64,000 nucleotides of DNA from Acanthopleura granulata (Eukaryota > Mollusca > Polyplacophora > Chitonida > Chitonidae), in contig JABBOT010000080.1 in NCBI GenBank assembly GCA_016165875.1, forward strand, positions 43,869,772 to 43,933,771, written 5' to 3'. Below the pieces are notes generated by a model that worked only from the letters and a program-made list of their open reading frames with translations, did not search any database and had not been told where the DNA came from. The translations under genes were made by a program, and so were the position numbers. Positions within the stretch are counted from its first letter, which is position 1, and each line of letters begins with the position of its first letter. This document shows, piece after piece, positions 37,701 through 48,284 of the stretch.

Positions 37701-40700
37701 AGCGTTTTGGTGGGTCCAGATTGCGAGTGTATTTCGCAGTTCTCTCCCTTGTTCTGTACATTTTTACGAAGTGTTCGGTAAGTGTTTAAAGCGTTCTAGT
37801 TACAAGTTCTATATTGTCCTGTCGCTTTTCTCTTTGCGTCAACAACTGGAACAGTGCACAAGATTTGCAACGCCACACATAGGATGGCATAAGATGTCCC
37901 TTAAACACTACAGGAATTGACCTTGTTTGTGAACGTCGAAGTCATAACCGTTGAATGTACTTTGAAGCCTCTTTGGGATTTTAGGAGGACTTTGAAAGAT
38001 AATTTATGACAAAGTCTTTAAACTGATAACTAAAATATCCGAAAAAATATCCTCTGGCTATTACCCTAACCACAAAAAAGTCACGTTTAATGCGGTGTTT
38101 TCGAAAATGATGGTGGATCGGCACGTGAGATAACTTTGTAATGCTATACGTTAAATATGTGGTGTTATAATGATGATATTTGTACTGGTCTTTTCAAGGT
38201 TGACCTGTACACAGGCGGTATCTTCATTCAGCAATCTCTTAAATGGAACCTGTACCTGTGCATATTTATCCTGATAGTCATCACGGCTCTGCTGACCGTG
38301 TCGGGTAATGGCCGCTATATTGTCATCTATGTCCCTGTAGTTATATATAGGGGGTAAAGCTGGACTAAAATAGTTCACTGATACAATTCATGATGTCAGG
38401 GTTTGGCCCTATGTACATCTATTACATCCAAACGGACATTTTATATTCTCAAATATATCTGAACTGGGGTGAATCTACAATTAAGCATACAAACTATTCC
38501 GATGTTTGGAAGATTTATTAATCTCCTCTATATTTTTTGATAAAAACGAAAGAAGACAAACGAATTAAAGTGCGAATCAAACAATCGAATATCTTTGGTA
38601 GGTGGACTGACAGCTGTCATTTATACGGACACACTTCAGGCATTCCTCATGGTGGGCGGAGCTATTGTCCTCATGTGCTACGGTATGTTTTGACGTCAGT
38701 ATTACACCCACTTTAGTAAACTTATTTGTATGCGTAACAATTTGATGGGTAGTAGCATTTTGTACTGAAGCAAAACAAAGAAAAGAAATAAAAATAGCGT
38801 TTCCTTCGTGATTGTTTCAACGGTTTAAAATCAAATTGTTTCATTATCTGGCGTGGATATTTTCTTACCTTGTTATAAATTTGAGAATATAACTATCTAT
38901 ACTGTGAGCTACGGAGGATTGTATCATTCGTAAATAAATGTTGCAACGATTGGAAACAAAAGAAATATTTGAAAAGCAACAAGACTGCTTATCGGGGATT
39001 TTCCTGGGCAAAATGAGGTGTCTTTTTTCCTGAAATGCTACTCCAACTTTTTGCAGCCTTCGTTGAAGTGGGAGGATTGAAGGGCTTGTACACGTATTAC
39101 CCTGGGGCTATGGTCAATGAATCCTTGCGAGATAACAACCTGACCTGTTACGCGACGGACCCCGAAGCGTTCCGCATGTTGCGTTCCGTGGATGACGACT
39201 ACATGCCCTGGCTGGGATTCCTCATCGGCCAAACCCCTGGCTCTATCTGGTACTGGTGCACTGATCAGGTGAGACCCCAGTCTGTTAGAAATAGGCCTAT
39301 TGGAGGAGTCCAAGAGAACTGTTTCCTCAGTAAAATCCTTACTGCATAAAAGGTTTTTTTGGATCAGTTTCTTACAGGATGCATATTTTGTCTCAAACAT
39401 GCAAATTGTCTTCGGACCAAATGATAAAGTTTTAGCACGCCTGGTCAAGTCTTCTAAGTTGGCGTTTTCGCTGCTTACCACACACACTCGCCTTTTCAGG
39501 CGACTTGTCAAGTAAACTCTAAATAAATCACTGATAAACATCATGGAAGTGGCATAGCGTACTTTGTCCATGGCAGCAGCCAGCTTACAACGTAACCTAT
39601 GCCAGGTGGTGACAGAGGTTGACGACTATCGTGAAAACAAGTCATGGATGCCAATCGATTTACATGGCACCCCTACAACATTTCCGTTATTCATTCGGAG
39701 AGTACAAACCTCGCAATCTCCCGGCCCCGAGGCGGACGCTCTAACCACCAAGCCACCGAGGTGGCTCAAAATATATATACACACTAGAACTAAGGGAGGT
39801 AACACTACGTCCACCATGTTGTTGGTTCTCAGGTGATCGTGCAGCGGGCTCTGGCTGCCAAGGGCATATCTCACGCCAAGGCCGCTGGCCTGATGGCCGG
39901 ATTTATCAAAATCCTTCCTCTCTTCCTGATGGTCATGCCGGGAATGATCAGCCGTATTTTGTTCCCGAGTAAGTACATGCAGTAGGCATCGGCACAATTA
40001 CATCGGCATCTAAAATCGCACAATATTCAACCTTCTATGAAAAGATAGTCTTAAATCAGTGTACCTATTTAGGCTACTATTTCACCCTGATACAATAATC
40101 TGCATCCTGAATTGTTGGATGGTAAGCTAAATTCTGGTAACTTTTTACCTTGAATGAGAGCATAAAGCACTGAAACCAAAATGCAATTTCACCATCGGTA
40201 ACCCTTGTGAATATTCTACTTGATTTATTCAATTCGAAAGAAAGTTTCACTGATACAACAGCAAAGACTGTAGGCGTAGGAGGTCGAGTAGAGTCCAGAA
40301 CTAACGGGCACTCCTCAGCAGTACGTAATAGGTAAGGCCCCTACCCACCCGGCGGCAACTTGATTCGAACACCTGATCTCATTTGCTCATTGACTAGAAT
40401 GTGAACAGAATCTGCCTTAGCTGCTCGGTTAACACCTCTGATAACTTTGCTTTTGTCCCCACCAGATACAGTCGGCTGCGTCGATCCCGATCTCTGTTAC
40501 AGTATCTGTGAAAGCCGGTCCGGATGTACGAACATCGCTTATCCCAAACTGGTCTTGGGCCTGATGCCTGTCGGTGAGATCTGGAAATGCGTTGTGATGT
40601 AATCTCAGTGCAGAATTTGCCACACTCCAGAAAATAGCTTTTTGCTGAAAAAAAAATGTGTATTTTTCGTTTTTTTTTCTTTCATTCAATAGCTTGAAAC

Positions 40701-43700
40701 AATGCATTTTGTTTCATTATGAAATAACAGAATTATGAAGAAAATGTTGTGATTATTCACTATTTGTCCTGGCCATTCTCGTACTTCGCCGCCGCTGTGG
40801 TAATTCTACCACAAAACCACAGTCATGGTTAGCCAGGTATGTCGTCTGACTTGGGGAGGGGACCGGAGGAAAACAGTCAGTTTATAGTTGCTTTACATCC
40901 AAACTACACAACTGTACATACAGCCTTATGGTACGACACTTACACTATTCTGTGTGTACTACATCTGATAAAGCTGGGTTACAAAAGGACAATATATGCT
41001 CACAGCGGCGCGAAATGACATTGCAAACATTGCAAATCACATTGTATTGCAAATTTACTGATAACCAATCTAAAGCTGGATGAGTTTGACAGGTCTTCCG
41101 GGGTTCGATGTTTGAAAATCACTGCTTGTATTGCAAATTTGCTGATCACCACTCCGACTTCAAAGTATCTTGCTGTGTAACCTAGGGTTACGAGGTCTGA
41201 TGATGGCCGTGATGATCGCCGCTCTGATGAGCGATTTGGACTCCATCTTTAACAGCGCTAGCACTCTGTTCACCATCGACTTGTGGAAGAAATTCAGGAA
41301 GAAGGCTTCTGCTGTAGAACTCGTCATCGTGGGCAGGTAATATAATTCATCATTTGTCTGGTCTGGATAGGTGAATATAGCCGTTCATTTATTTATTTAC
41401 GGTTTTTTTGAGTGGTGTTTAATGTCTTGAGCAAGAAGTACACGGCGCCGAAAGAAAAAAAAAAGACGTCGTCGTCGTCTTCAGCCAAGTTACTCGCTGT
41501 GAAAGGCAGCAGGTCAGTAATCATGAAATCAGCAGCGGAGTCTCATTCAACCATGACACCAGGAGACAAGTGGACACTTATTCTGGACACTACTGACATC
41601 TGGTGTCACCAACATGCTCCTTTCTTGGAGAGTGTAAAATGCGGGTCAGACTGTTTGGTGGAGAAACAGGAGCTGCCTGAGAAACCGGAGTGGCCGGAGA
41701 AACCTGCAAACCTTCGCTTAGCACTTGGGCTTAAAGACGCCACCGAAACAACGTGGACTGGATTCCAACGGGCGGTCTCATTGACCAAGGGCCAGGTGCT
41801 CCTCACAAGCGATTACTTTAACCATGTGAGCTAGTGAGGCTCCGATATGATTTAATTACCGAGGGACAAAAGTGTGAGGGTTACGAGTGTTGGGCTCGTT
41901 AGGGATGAACAGGAATCTAAGGCATGACACAACTTTAAACTCCTCTCAGTTATCCTGATGCGATGAATCACCTGACAGATAACGACCGATCCAGACCAAA
42001 TAAAACTAAAAATGCCACCGTTTAGGCGGAACTGAGACGGATGTTCATTGTGGACAATCTCACAACGCCATGGTGGGAAGTACGGAGATCGATAAAACCT
42101 ATGCATTTGCTAATATTTCTAAAACACAAGCTAACTCTGCATAAGGCGAATTTTTGCCTACGGTTTGGAGGATTGTTTTTGGCTGGTTGAAGCTTATTTT
42201 CTGGATGCTGACATGGTTGATATTTCTTCATGCTTTGAATGTTTACAGTGTTAATTTATGTTTATCTTATTTTACATTGGTATATAGTGACTGATGGGTT
42301 TGAATGAAACCTTTTTTGCTATCCTTTTTTGCATCCTTTGTCGTTATAATTCCAGACGTAAAACTGTTATGGACCTAGGTAATTCTGATGTTTTACCGTT
42401 TCAGAGTGTTTGTGGTGGTGATGGCAGGAGTGGCCATAGCTTGGGTGCCGGTAGTACAAGAAACCCAAGGCGGCCAGGTGTTTATATACATTCAGGAAAT
42501 CACCAACTACTTGGCGCCACCGTTCGCAGCCATTTTCTTATTAGCAGTTTTGGTGCCAAGGGTAAACGAAAAGGTGAGAACATAAGGGAACACTTCAAAA
42601 ATGGTTGATTAGACAAAGAGACATTTCAGATAAATAAATATATCAATACAGATACGCATGCCCAAGTCCAGAAGACACAATACATTAAAATTATGAGTCT
42701 CTTCCGTGCGCACGGCCTCAGCAGAACTCATTAGGTCGGGAGTTCGACTACCGCTCCGACTGAGATAACTGTGGCCTTACACTACATTGTAAAATTACCA
42801 ACACCCAACGCGTTTAATGGGTGATTAAACTTCAGGCAAGCGTGTTTAATAAATATACACATATATTTAAGTATTAAACATAGGTGTCTAAAACGTGTAT
42901 ATACGCCTATACTATAATCTCTAGGTGTTTAATATCTCATGCATAAAAGTGTTTATAAATTTAAACATCTAAATTTACAGTGTAAGAATTAGACTAACCT
43001 GCAGAAGTGCCGTAGTATTTTCTTTAACCTGACTGACTTTGGCTTCCATAATATAATAATTGAAAGGATTTTTGAGTGGGACCTGAAATAAGTCTTATCA
43101 TTTTTTTGTTTAATCGGTTATTGCTAAACGCCATAGTCACATATAGGATGGTGGTCATGTTTTTTAGTGGGGAAGACTGGAGTGCCAAGCAAAGAGAATT
43201 AATAAATTAATCAAAACATATGTTGTGCATACATGACATACATGTACTTTATCGTCGTTTGTAATTTATCGTAATCTGTTTGAGAGGTGGAAAAGAACGA
43301 CGCAATGGATAATACAACATATTTCCGGCCCTTATCCCTCTGTCTTTCCGTTAGTCGCAAATGTCGTAATTGAACTAACCAATCACCTGACCAATAAAAC
43401 ATGTCTTGGTGGCCCATAAAAAACGACCTATGTTGTATTTCCTATGGAAAATGTTCCTAATGATATTTCTCTATAATTCAGGTATTATAGAGTAGAGACT
43501 CAGACAATTCTTGTGATACCACCATGGATGTAAACAAACAGTATACGACGCAGCAGCGGATACAAACCATTCCTACTTTGCAACAAAATCAGTGGTTCAG
43601 AGGGAAAGACAGTATGTAAGGAATTTTGGCAGGGGGCATGTGCCGACCAAACGGACTCTTGCGCGCCTGATAGCTAAATTTCAGAAGACTGGGAGTGTTG

Positions 43701-45769
43701 GAAACAAGAATAAAGGTCACAGTGGCCCACCATTGTCAGCTCGTACTCCATCCAGGATTCCGGCGTTGTGGGACTGTCTTTTACATATTGTCTTTGCGTC
43801 AGAACCACTGATTTTGTTGCAAAGTAGGCCTCAATAATTTTGATCCGCTGATCCGCTGTCTGATTACATCCGTGTTAGTATCAGAAGAATTGTGAGGGTC
43901 TCTACGCTATAACACTTGAAAATTATGGAGAAATATTATTAGAAACATTTTCCAGAGGAAATACAAAATAGGTCGTTTTTCATGGACCACCCAGTATATG
44001 TGCTAGTCAGTCTTGTACTGTTTCTCTTTTCCCACAAAACTTTCCAGCTTTTATTTGTTGTTCTAGGGTGCCTTCTGGGCTCTCATGTTGGCGGTGGTAG
44101 TGGGAGTTGCCCGGATGCTGATAGTTCTCATCTTCCCGAAGCCGTCGGAGTGCGGGGCAGTAGATAAACGTCCTGAGGCCGTCAAGACTCTTATCGACCC
44201 TTTCCATTACATGTACTTTGCTCTTCTCTTGTTCTTGCTCACGGGAGTTACCGCCCTTGTCATTAGTTTCCTCACGAGTCCACCGGAAGAGAAATTGGTA
44301 AGCCTGTTGTGGGTCAGATTCTAAACTTCCACATCAGGTGTTAGTCTTGGATGATATTTCACCCTGTATCTTGGATGGCTTGTCTTGGATGGTTTTGCCC
44401 TGGGACGATTTCACCTGTATTGCGCCCGATGTACCTTACAGAGCATTTCGGGGAGAGAAAAAAAACTTGATATCTCCTAATACTCCTTTGTAATTCTACA
44501 CATTGAACTTCGAGAAAGCAACTTCATGATTTTTACCAAAAGTTGCCTTGTGTTTCAGCTAGTACGTACAACCTTCTGGACCCGACGACACCCTGATCAT
44601 CGGAGTGAATTGGACACAACAGAATTTGATGACGTCCGTGAGACGAAGAACGCGGCTGATAATGAGGTACATGGGATAGACAACCCTGGGATGACCACAT
44701 CGGAAGACGGGCGGGACCAGGTGTTTACGGTGGAAAACAACTACCAAATACAGACCTTTCGAGACCCGGAATATGTCGACAAGTCTCTCGTTCCGGCTGA
44801 AGGTCGGGTGAATTTATGCTTTTGTGTTAAACTCTTTTCCCCATATATGTGTATTAAATAGAGAAACATATAAGCTGTTTGTGACTTGAATGAATCATAA
44901 CTGCTTGGCTGACGAACATGTAGTTTTTGGGTCTAAGCACTGAAAAGAGCCACCTCATCTTAACAAGCAAGATGTTATTCTTTGTGGAAGATGGTTTTGT
45001 AAGATGCTGTTTCTAAATGTTTTCGGTTTCACTTGTGATTGTTGGCCAATTGTCCCGACATCCTGAATAACTGATGACTGCACATGTGCATAGATGGTGG
45101 CCTCAGTAATTGTCAAAAAATTGATGCATTACAGATGTCATGTTTGATGGTATAGAGATGTCATGTTTGATGGTATACAGATGTCAGGTATACAGATGTC
45201 ATGTTTGCTGGTATACAGATGTCATGTTTGCTGGTGTACATATGTCATGTTTAATGGTGTAGGGATGTCATGCTTAGTGGGGAACACATATCATTGTCTG
45301 AAGTCTACATATGTCGTGTTTAATGGTGTATGTTTAATGGTATCCAAATGTCATGTTTCATAGGGGAATGGTTTACTTATGCCATGCTTGGTGCTATACT
45401 GATGTCATAGGCTACATAGTGATATATATATGAGTGTAGAATTTTACCGTTAGTTTGTTATTGAATTCTCCAGGGAAAAAAGAACCGTATGCACGAAAAG
45501 TCTTCAACTGGTTCTGTGGAGTAAAGACGACCACTATGGGCCGTGAGGAAGAGAAGAAAATGGAAGAGCACCTCCGGAAAATCTCCGACCTTCAGCAAAA
45601 CCGTGCGGCGAAATTTGGCCTCAGAGTGGGACTGGTTGCGATTCTGGCTGTAGGGTTGTTCCTGTATGTGTTCTGGTCGCTGTGGAGTCAGAGTTACGCC
45701 GAACACCTATGCGGACATAACTACGTAAACTGTAGAGGCAATGTCTTCAAATTTCAGCCGCATGTGTAA
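34780..45769 (+). CDS. SLC5A3-like: Sodium/myo-inositol cotransporter-like protein (SLC5 family, SMIT1-like), complete, 15 coding exons
   Basis: A plasma-membrane Na+-coupled solute symporter of the LeuT-like fold. Coding exons: 34780-34890, 36850-36921, 37107-37211, 37398-37457, 37673-37777, 38199-38304, 38602-38682, 39057-39268, 39833-39968, 40466-40573, 41186-41336, 42405-42573, 44067-44297, 44559-44802, 45474-45769. They total 2187 bp (728 residues), all in phase. An in-frame TGA at 34771 fixes the start (ATGATG). Residues equivalent to SGLT1 substrate contacts are kept: N70, H75, E94, Y279/W280, K310 and Q446. SMIT1-like signatures are [10 protein letters not shown] (47-55), [15 protein letters not shown] (70-84), [14 protein letters not shown] (378-391) and YIQEITNYL. 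Possible N-glycosylation sites are N234 and N241. The C-terminus has WFCG and a last membrane helix (about 676-700), as in SMIT1. Human SLC5A3 has an intronless coding region, unlike this gene. The exact substrate (inositol or sugar) is inferred, not shown. Confidence 0.93.
34905..35060 (-). repeat. Possible second SINE-like repeat, reverse orientation
   Basis: The segment 'ttgattgttgtttaacacca' followed by 'catactcag' resembles, but does not match, the reversed 3' end of the SINE family (ttgattggtgttttacgc, tactcaag). It lies in intron 1 of the SLC5A3-like gene, directly before a plus-strand SINE. It could be an older member or a related family. Confidence 0.3.
35072..35340 (+). mobile_element. 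tRNA-derived SINE, near full length, SLC5A3-like intron 1
   Basis: Head 'ggcctccgtggccgatagtg' (A-box), 'gtgagttcaagtcc' (B-box), body 'gggaaagtctgccagcaacc', then a 'gtaaaacaccaatcaaataa' end and a clean (aaat)n tail. Well preserved, so probably one of the younger copies in the window. Confidence 0.88.
35341..36045. repeat. ~70-bp direct repeats flanking a small tandem/foldback block
   Basis: A ~70-bp sequence (gacacactgacgca, gtgatg, aagactgctcaaacggtact, acaacact) occurs at 35341-35410 and again at 35977-36045. Between them is a 79-bp unit (agtttttcatgggaaaa ... gtttgacgaatgtgat) at about 35724, 35803 and 35882. Its reverse complement (atcacattcgtcaaac) lies at about 35946-35961. The layout could be an element between long direct repeats, or a local duplication. 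Confidence 0.6.
39625..39768 (-). mobile_element. tRNA-like SINE, reverse orientation, SLC5A3-like intron 8
   Basis: On the minus strand: gagccacctcggtggcttgg, then 'tggttagagcgtccgcctc', matching a tRNA-type A-box region. A B-box-like 'gaggtttgtactctcc' follows about 30 bp later. The body after it differs from the main SINE family, so this is another tRNA-derived family or an old copy. Confidence 0.5.
40365..40437 (-). mobile_element. tRNA-like fragment, reverse orientation, SLC5A3-like intron 9
   Basis: Minus strand reads 'taaccgagcagctaaggca' (A-box-like) and 'gtgttcgaatcaag' (B-box-like) about 50 bp later. It ends just before exon 10 of the transporter. No clean acceptor stem, so a pseudo-tRNA or SINE head. 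Confidence 0.4.
42698..42780 (+). mobile_element. tRNA-like fragment, SLC5A3-like intron 12
   Basis: 'gcacggcctcagcagaactc' followed by a B-box-like 'gggagttcgactac' has polymerase III spacing but no intact cloverleaf. It lies in intron 12. Confidence 0.35.
43405..43994 (+). mobile_element. DNA transposon remnant with ~93-bp terminal inverted repeats and a broken HTH domain
   Basis: Left end 'cttggtggcccataaaaaac' matches, in reverse complement, the right end 'gtttttcatggaccacccag'. The match runs about 93 bp inward at roughly 85% identity (gacctat, ttgtatttcct, ggaaaatgtt, tatttctc). Inside, an ATG at 43524 opens a frame that shifts near 43592. After the shift it reads [26 protein letters not shown] and KTGSV, a pattern like the DUF4817/mariner-type helix-turn-helix DNA-binding domain. 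No catalytic DDE region is left. Target-site duplications are unclear. Located in SLC5A3-like intron 12. Confidence 0.85.
45134..45375. repeat. 23-bp minisatellite, SLC5A3-like intron 14
   Basis: Roughly ten degenerate copies of agatgtcatgtttgatggtatac with length variation, lying about 100 bp upstream of the last coding exon. No coding role seen. Confidence 0.75.
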
Positions 45770-45865
45770 ATTTATTGTCAATTCGCGAGAAGTGCTTTCA
45801 GCCATGGCCTCTCCGACTATCTCAGCCTTCTGATTAATAGGGAGATTACTCCTTCCTTTTACCAC

Positions 45866-46005
45866 ATTGACTGGGTGGTCCATTCTCGTCTTTTATGACA
45901 CTGACTGGGTGGTCCATTCTCGTCTTTTATGACACTGACTGGGTGGTCCATTCTCGTCTTTTATGACACTGACTGGGTGGTCCATTCTCGTCTTCTTGAC
46001 GTGCT
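45866..46005. repeat. 34-bp minisatellite in the SLC5A3-like 3' UTR
   Basis: Four units start at 45866, 45900, 45934 and 45968. Each contains 'actgactgggtggtccattc' and 'tcgtcttttatg'. The block 'ctgggtggtccat' equals the terminal sequence of the transposon at 43405-43994. It starts about 95 bp after the stop codon, so it is probably transcribed in the 3' UTR. Confidence 0.88.
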
Positions 46006-46805
46006 GTAAATCAGCAAAGTCATGCAGGACTGGCCATAGATAACCATTACGGGAACGTGTTTGGACTTAAAGTTGTGGTGGCGAGGAGATATGCAGTGTA
46101 TTGTTTTGATATCTACAAAGTTTTGCCTTCACCAAGATTTTTCAATTTATATCTCAGTGCGTCATTAATATTATTAGTTTGCTATTTTCACATAAAAATC
46201 GCTTCAATTGATTAGCACAGATTTGCATTCCTCAACACATTGGCTTATACATCGACGTTTCTTTCATTGTTCGTACTTTCTATGTTTTTGTAACTTCTGA
46301 AAGATAGAAAAGATGAAGGTTTTATCTTCTGTTAAAATATAAACCATATACAGATGTATACCTTGTGATTTTACAATGAGTTTGTCGAGGTTTACGGCCA
46401 TGCTATGTGTTGAAACAGTACGAATGAGGGTAGACATACGGTTTGTATGTAGGCGAATGTCATACACTGTACGAACATGACCTCAGCTTGCTCAGTCCTG
46501 TTTGAAACACTATATATGCTGTGCTGGCTCAAACAAAGAATATATGTAGACATTTAACATGCAGAACTAGCCCTTCGAAGATCGCTAAAAATGAAACGTG
46601 AATTTTGTGTTGTTTTTTTTTGCCAAACCATACATCGTCCTTTACAGATGGATAAAGAAATATACTTATATGGAGAGACTTTTCCCTTTCTTACAACAGA
46701 TTATGCAAATATGGGGAATCATTTTTATCGCCTAAAACGCCCAGCCGGTACCTTTCTAATAGGTGACTTGATTAAAGCGAAAATATCATGTTTAGGTGCA
46801 TCCAG

Positions 46806-46896
46806 TGCATAGTGAGATGATTAGCTCGGAGAATATCGACTGGGATGAAAACAGTTTTACCAGTTCTGTGGAGGACCCGAGAAAGTATGATTTGTG
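46806..46896 (+). CDS. Possible alternative last exon of the SLC5A3-like gene (weak)
   Basis: After an acceptor-like 'catccag' there is an acidic, serine-rich frame (HSEMISSENIDWDENSF ... PRKYDL) that ends at TGA 46894-46896. Joined in phase 1 it would fit the end of coding exon 14, giving a shorter C-terminus without the last membrane helix. No database or transcript evidence is available. It may equally be chance or part of another transcript. Confidence 0.2.
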
Positions 46897-47319
46897 ATAT
46901 TCGTGAATGATTTATTTCTTAGTTGAGTGGTTAGATTTTTATGTAACAAGGTGAGTGCATTGATTAGATAGTGAAAATTCGGATCGGAAGATTTATTTGC
47001 TGTACGGCAGATTTTGATATGTTTTTATAATTGTATTCTCAGTTAGGCCTTTCGTTTCTTTAAGAAGAAACAATGATCTTATAATCCCGACTTATTTACT
47101 CCTGGCGTTCGCAGCTCCCCCAGTAGATCGGCCTGGACATTTGCTCATAATAACTGCTTACTCATTTTAATTTACGTATAGCCCACTTGCTTTTATTTTT
47201 CACGTTTTCGGTTTGATTATTGTTTTGGTCATTTTACTTATTTTAACCTACATGAATGAAAGGATTCAACCACTATTTGAGGTCATGTACTGATAAATGT
47301 GTTTTATTTTATGGGGTGT

Positions 47320-47550
47320 AACATTATGATAAGGGAAGTTTGAGATCAGGCAACATTATGATGAGGCAAGTTTATGATAAGGCAATTTTGTCATTAGACA
47401 GTTTTGTGATGGGCAAGTTTGTGAGGTAAATTTGTGACGAGGAAAGTGTATGATCAGAAAAGATGATGATGCGGCAGGTTTATGAGTAGGTAATTTTATC
47501 ATCGGACAATTTTATCATCTGGGAATTTTATGATTAGGTAAATTCCTGAT
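47320..47550. repeat. Degenerate ~20-bp tandem repeat
   Basis: Poorly conserved units around 'tttatgataaggcaa(g/t)ttt' recur about ten times in the intergenic region. The rest of 46900-48280 shows no gene. Confidence 0.55.
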
Positions 47551-48284
47551 ATGGACTGCAGTGAGTAAGGTTCTTTCAGTAAGACTAGGGTTTGGAGATA
47601 TATAGGCAAACAGTGTAGAAAAGTGAAGGTTTGATAAAGGATGTATTTTCTTAGAATATAAGAAATGTTTGGACTGCATATACCACCTCAGTTGTTTCAT
47701 TTGATCTCGCCGTGAAATAGTAGTGTTGAACGTAACCAATTCAGTGTTTAGGTAAATCTTTGGAATTTAAAGATGATTTTTTTTATCGATTAATGGCAAG
47801 AGATTGTTTGCGTGAATGACAGATAGGACTGATTTAAACCCAGGAATATTTCCTTGGCCGTGGCTATTGAAATCCCAAAACAACTTGAGTATTCTAAACT
47901 TCACAACCTGTTCGTATTAGCATGTACGTGGTTATTTGCTCCGTGTTTCTGTCTACGTGTTTATTATGTGCGTTCTTTTCATTGGACACTTTGTGATGCT
48001 CGTGTATGTTGAATCTACGCGGAAATAGTGAGTTTTGTCTGTGGCATCCTGAATGAAGCGTAATGGAGAGAGGGGCAAGTTTTAGTTGCCGCCAGCCAGG
48101 TAAAGCGCTTCCACAGGTGTAGCTGTGTTTACATTCTCTTCTTGAATAACTTTCAACAACAGAATTTGTACACAATGTGTATCTTTTATCAAAGCTCGAA
48201 TATTACAAATGCTAACACACCAGCCGGAAAAACCCGACCGAATTATGCAAGGGTAATATACGTGAGTCTTCAGGTTATAAGCTG

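Noticed and set aside
39038..39571. 177-codon open frame on the minus strand
   Set aside because: It is antisense to SLC5A3-like exon 8 and the start of the following intron. The sense strand encodes conserved transporter sequence.
41412..41834. 140-codon open frame in SLC5A3-like intron 11
   Set aside because: It begins at GTG and has no recognisable domain. It lies wholly between exons 11 and 12 and could not be joined in phase. Its start overlaps sequence resembling a SINE tail. No support beyond length.
43592..43837. Functional transposase
   Set aside because: Only the N-terminal helix-turn-helix part remains, split by a frameshift, with no catalytic domain before the right terminal repeat.
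44526..44861. 111-codon frame as a separate gene
   Set aside because: It is coding exon 14 of the SLC5A3-like gene with intron read-through at both ends.
46591..46812. 73-codon frame downstream of the SLC5A3-like gene
   Set aside because: A+T-rich composition and no domain. The internal 'ttacag' before ATGGATAAAG could be an acceptor, but nothing links it to an upstream exon.
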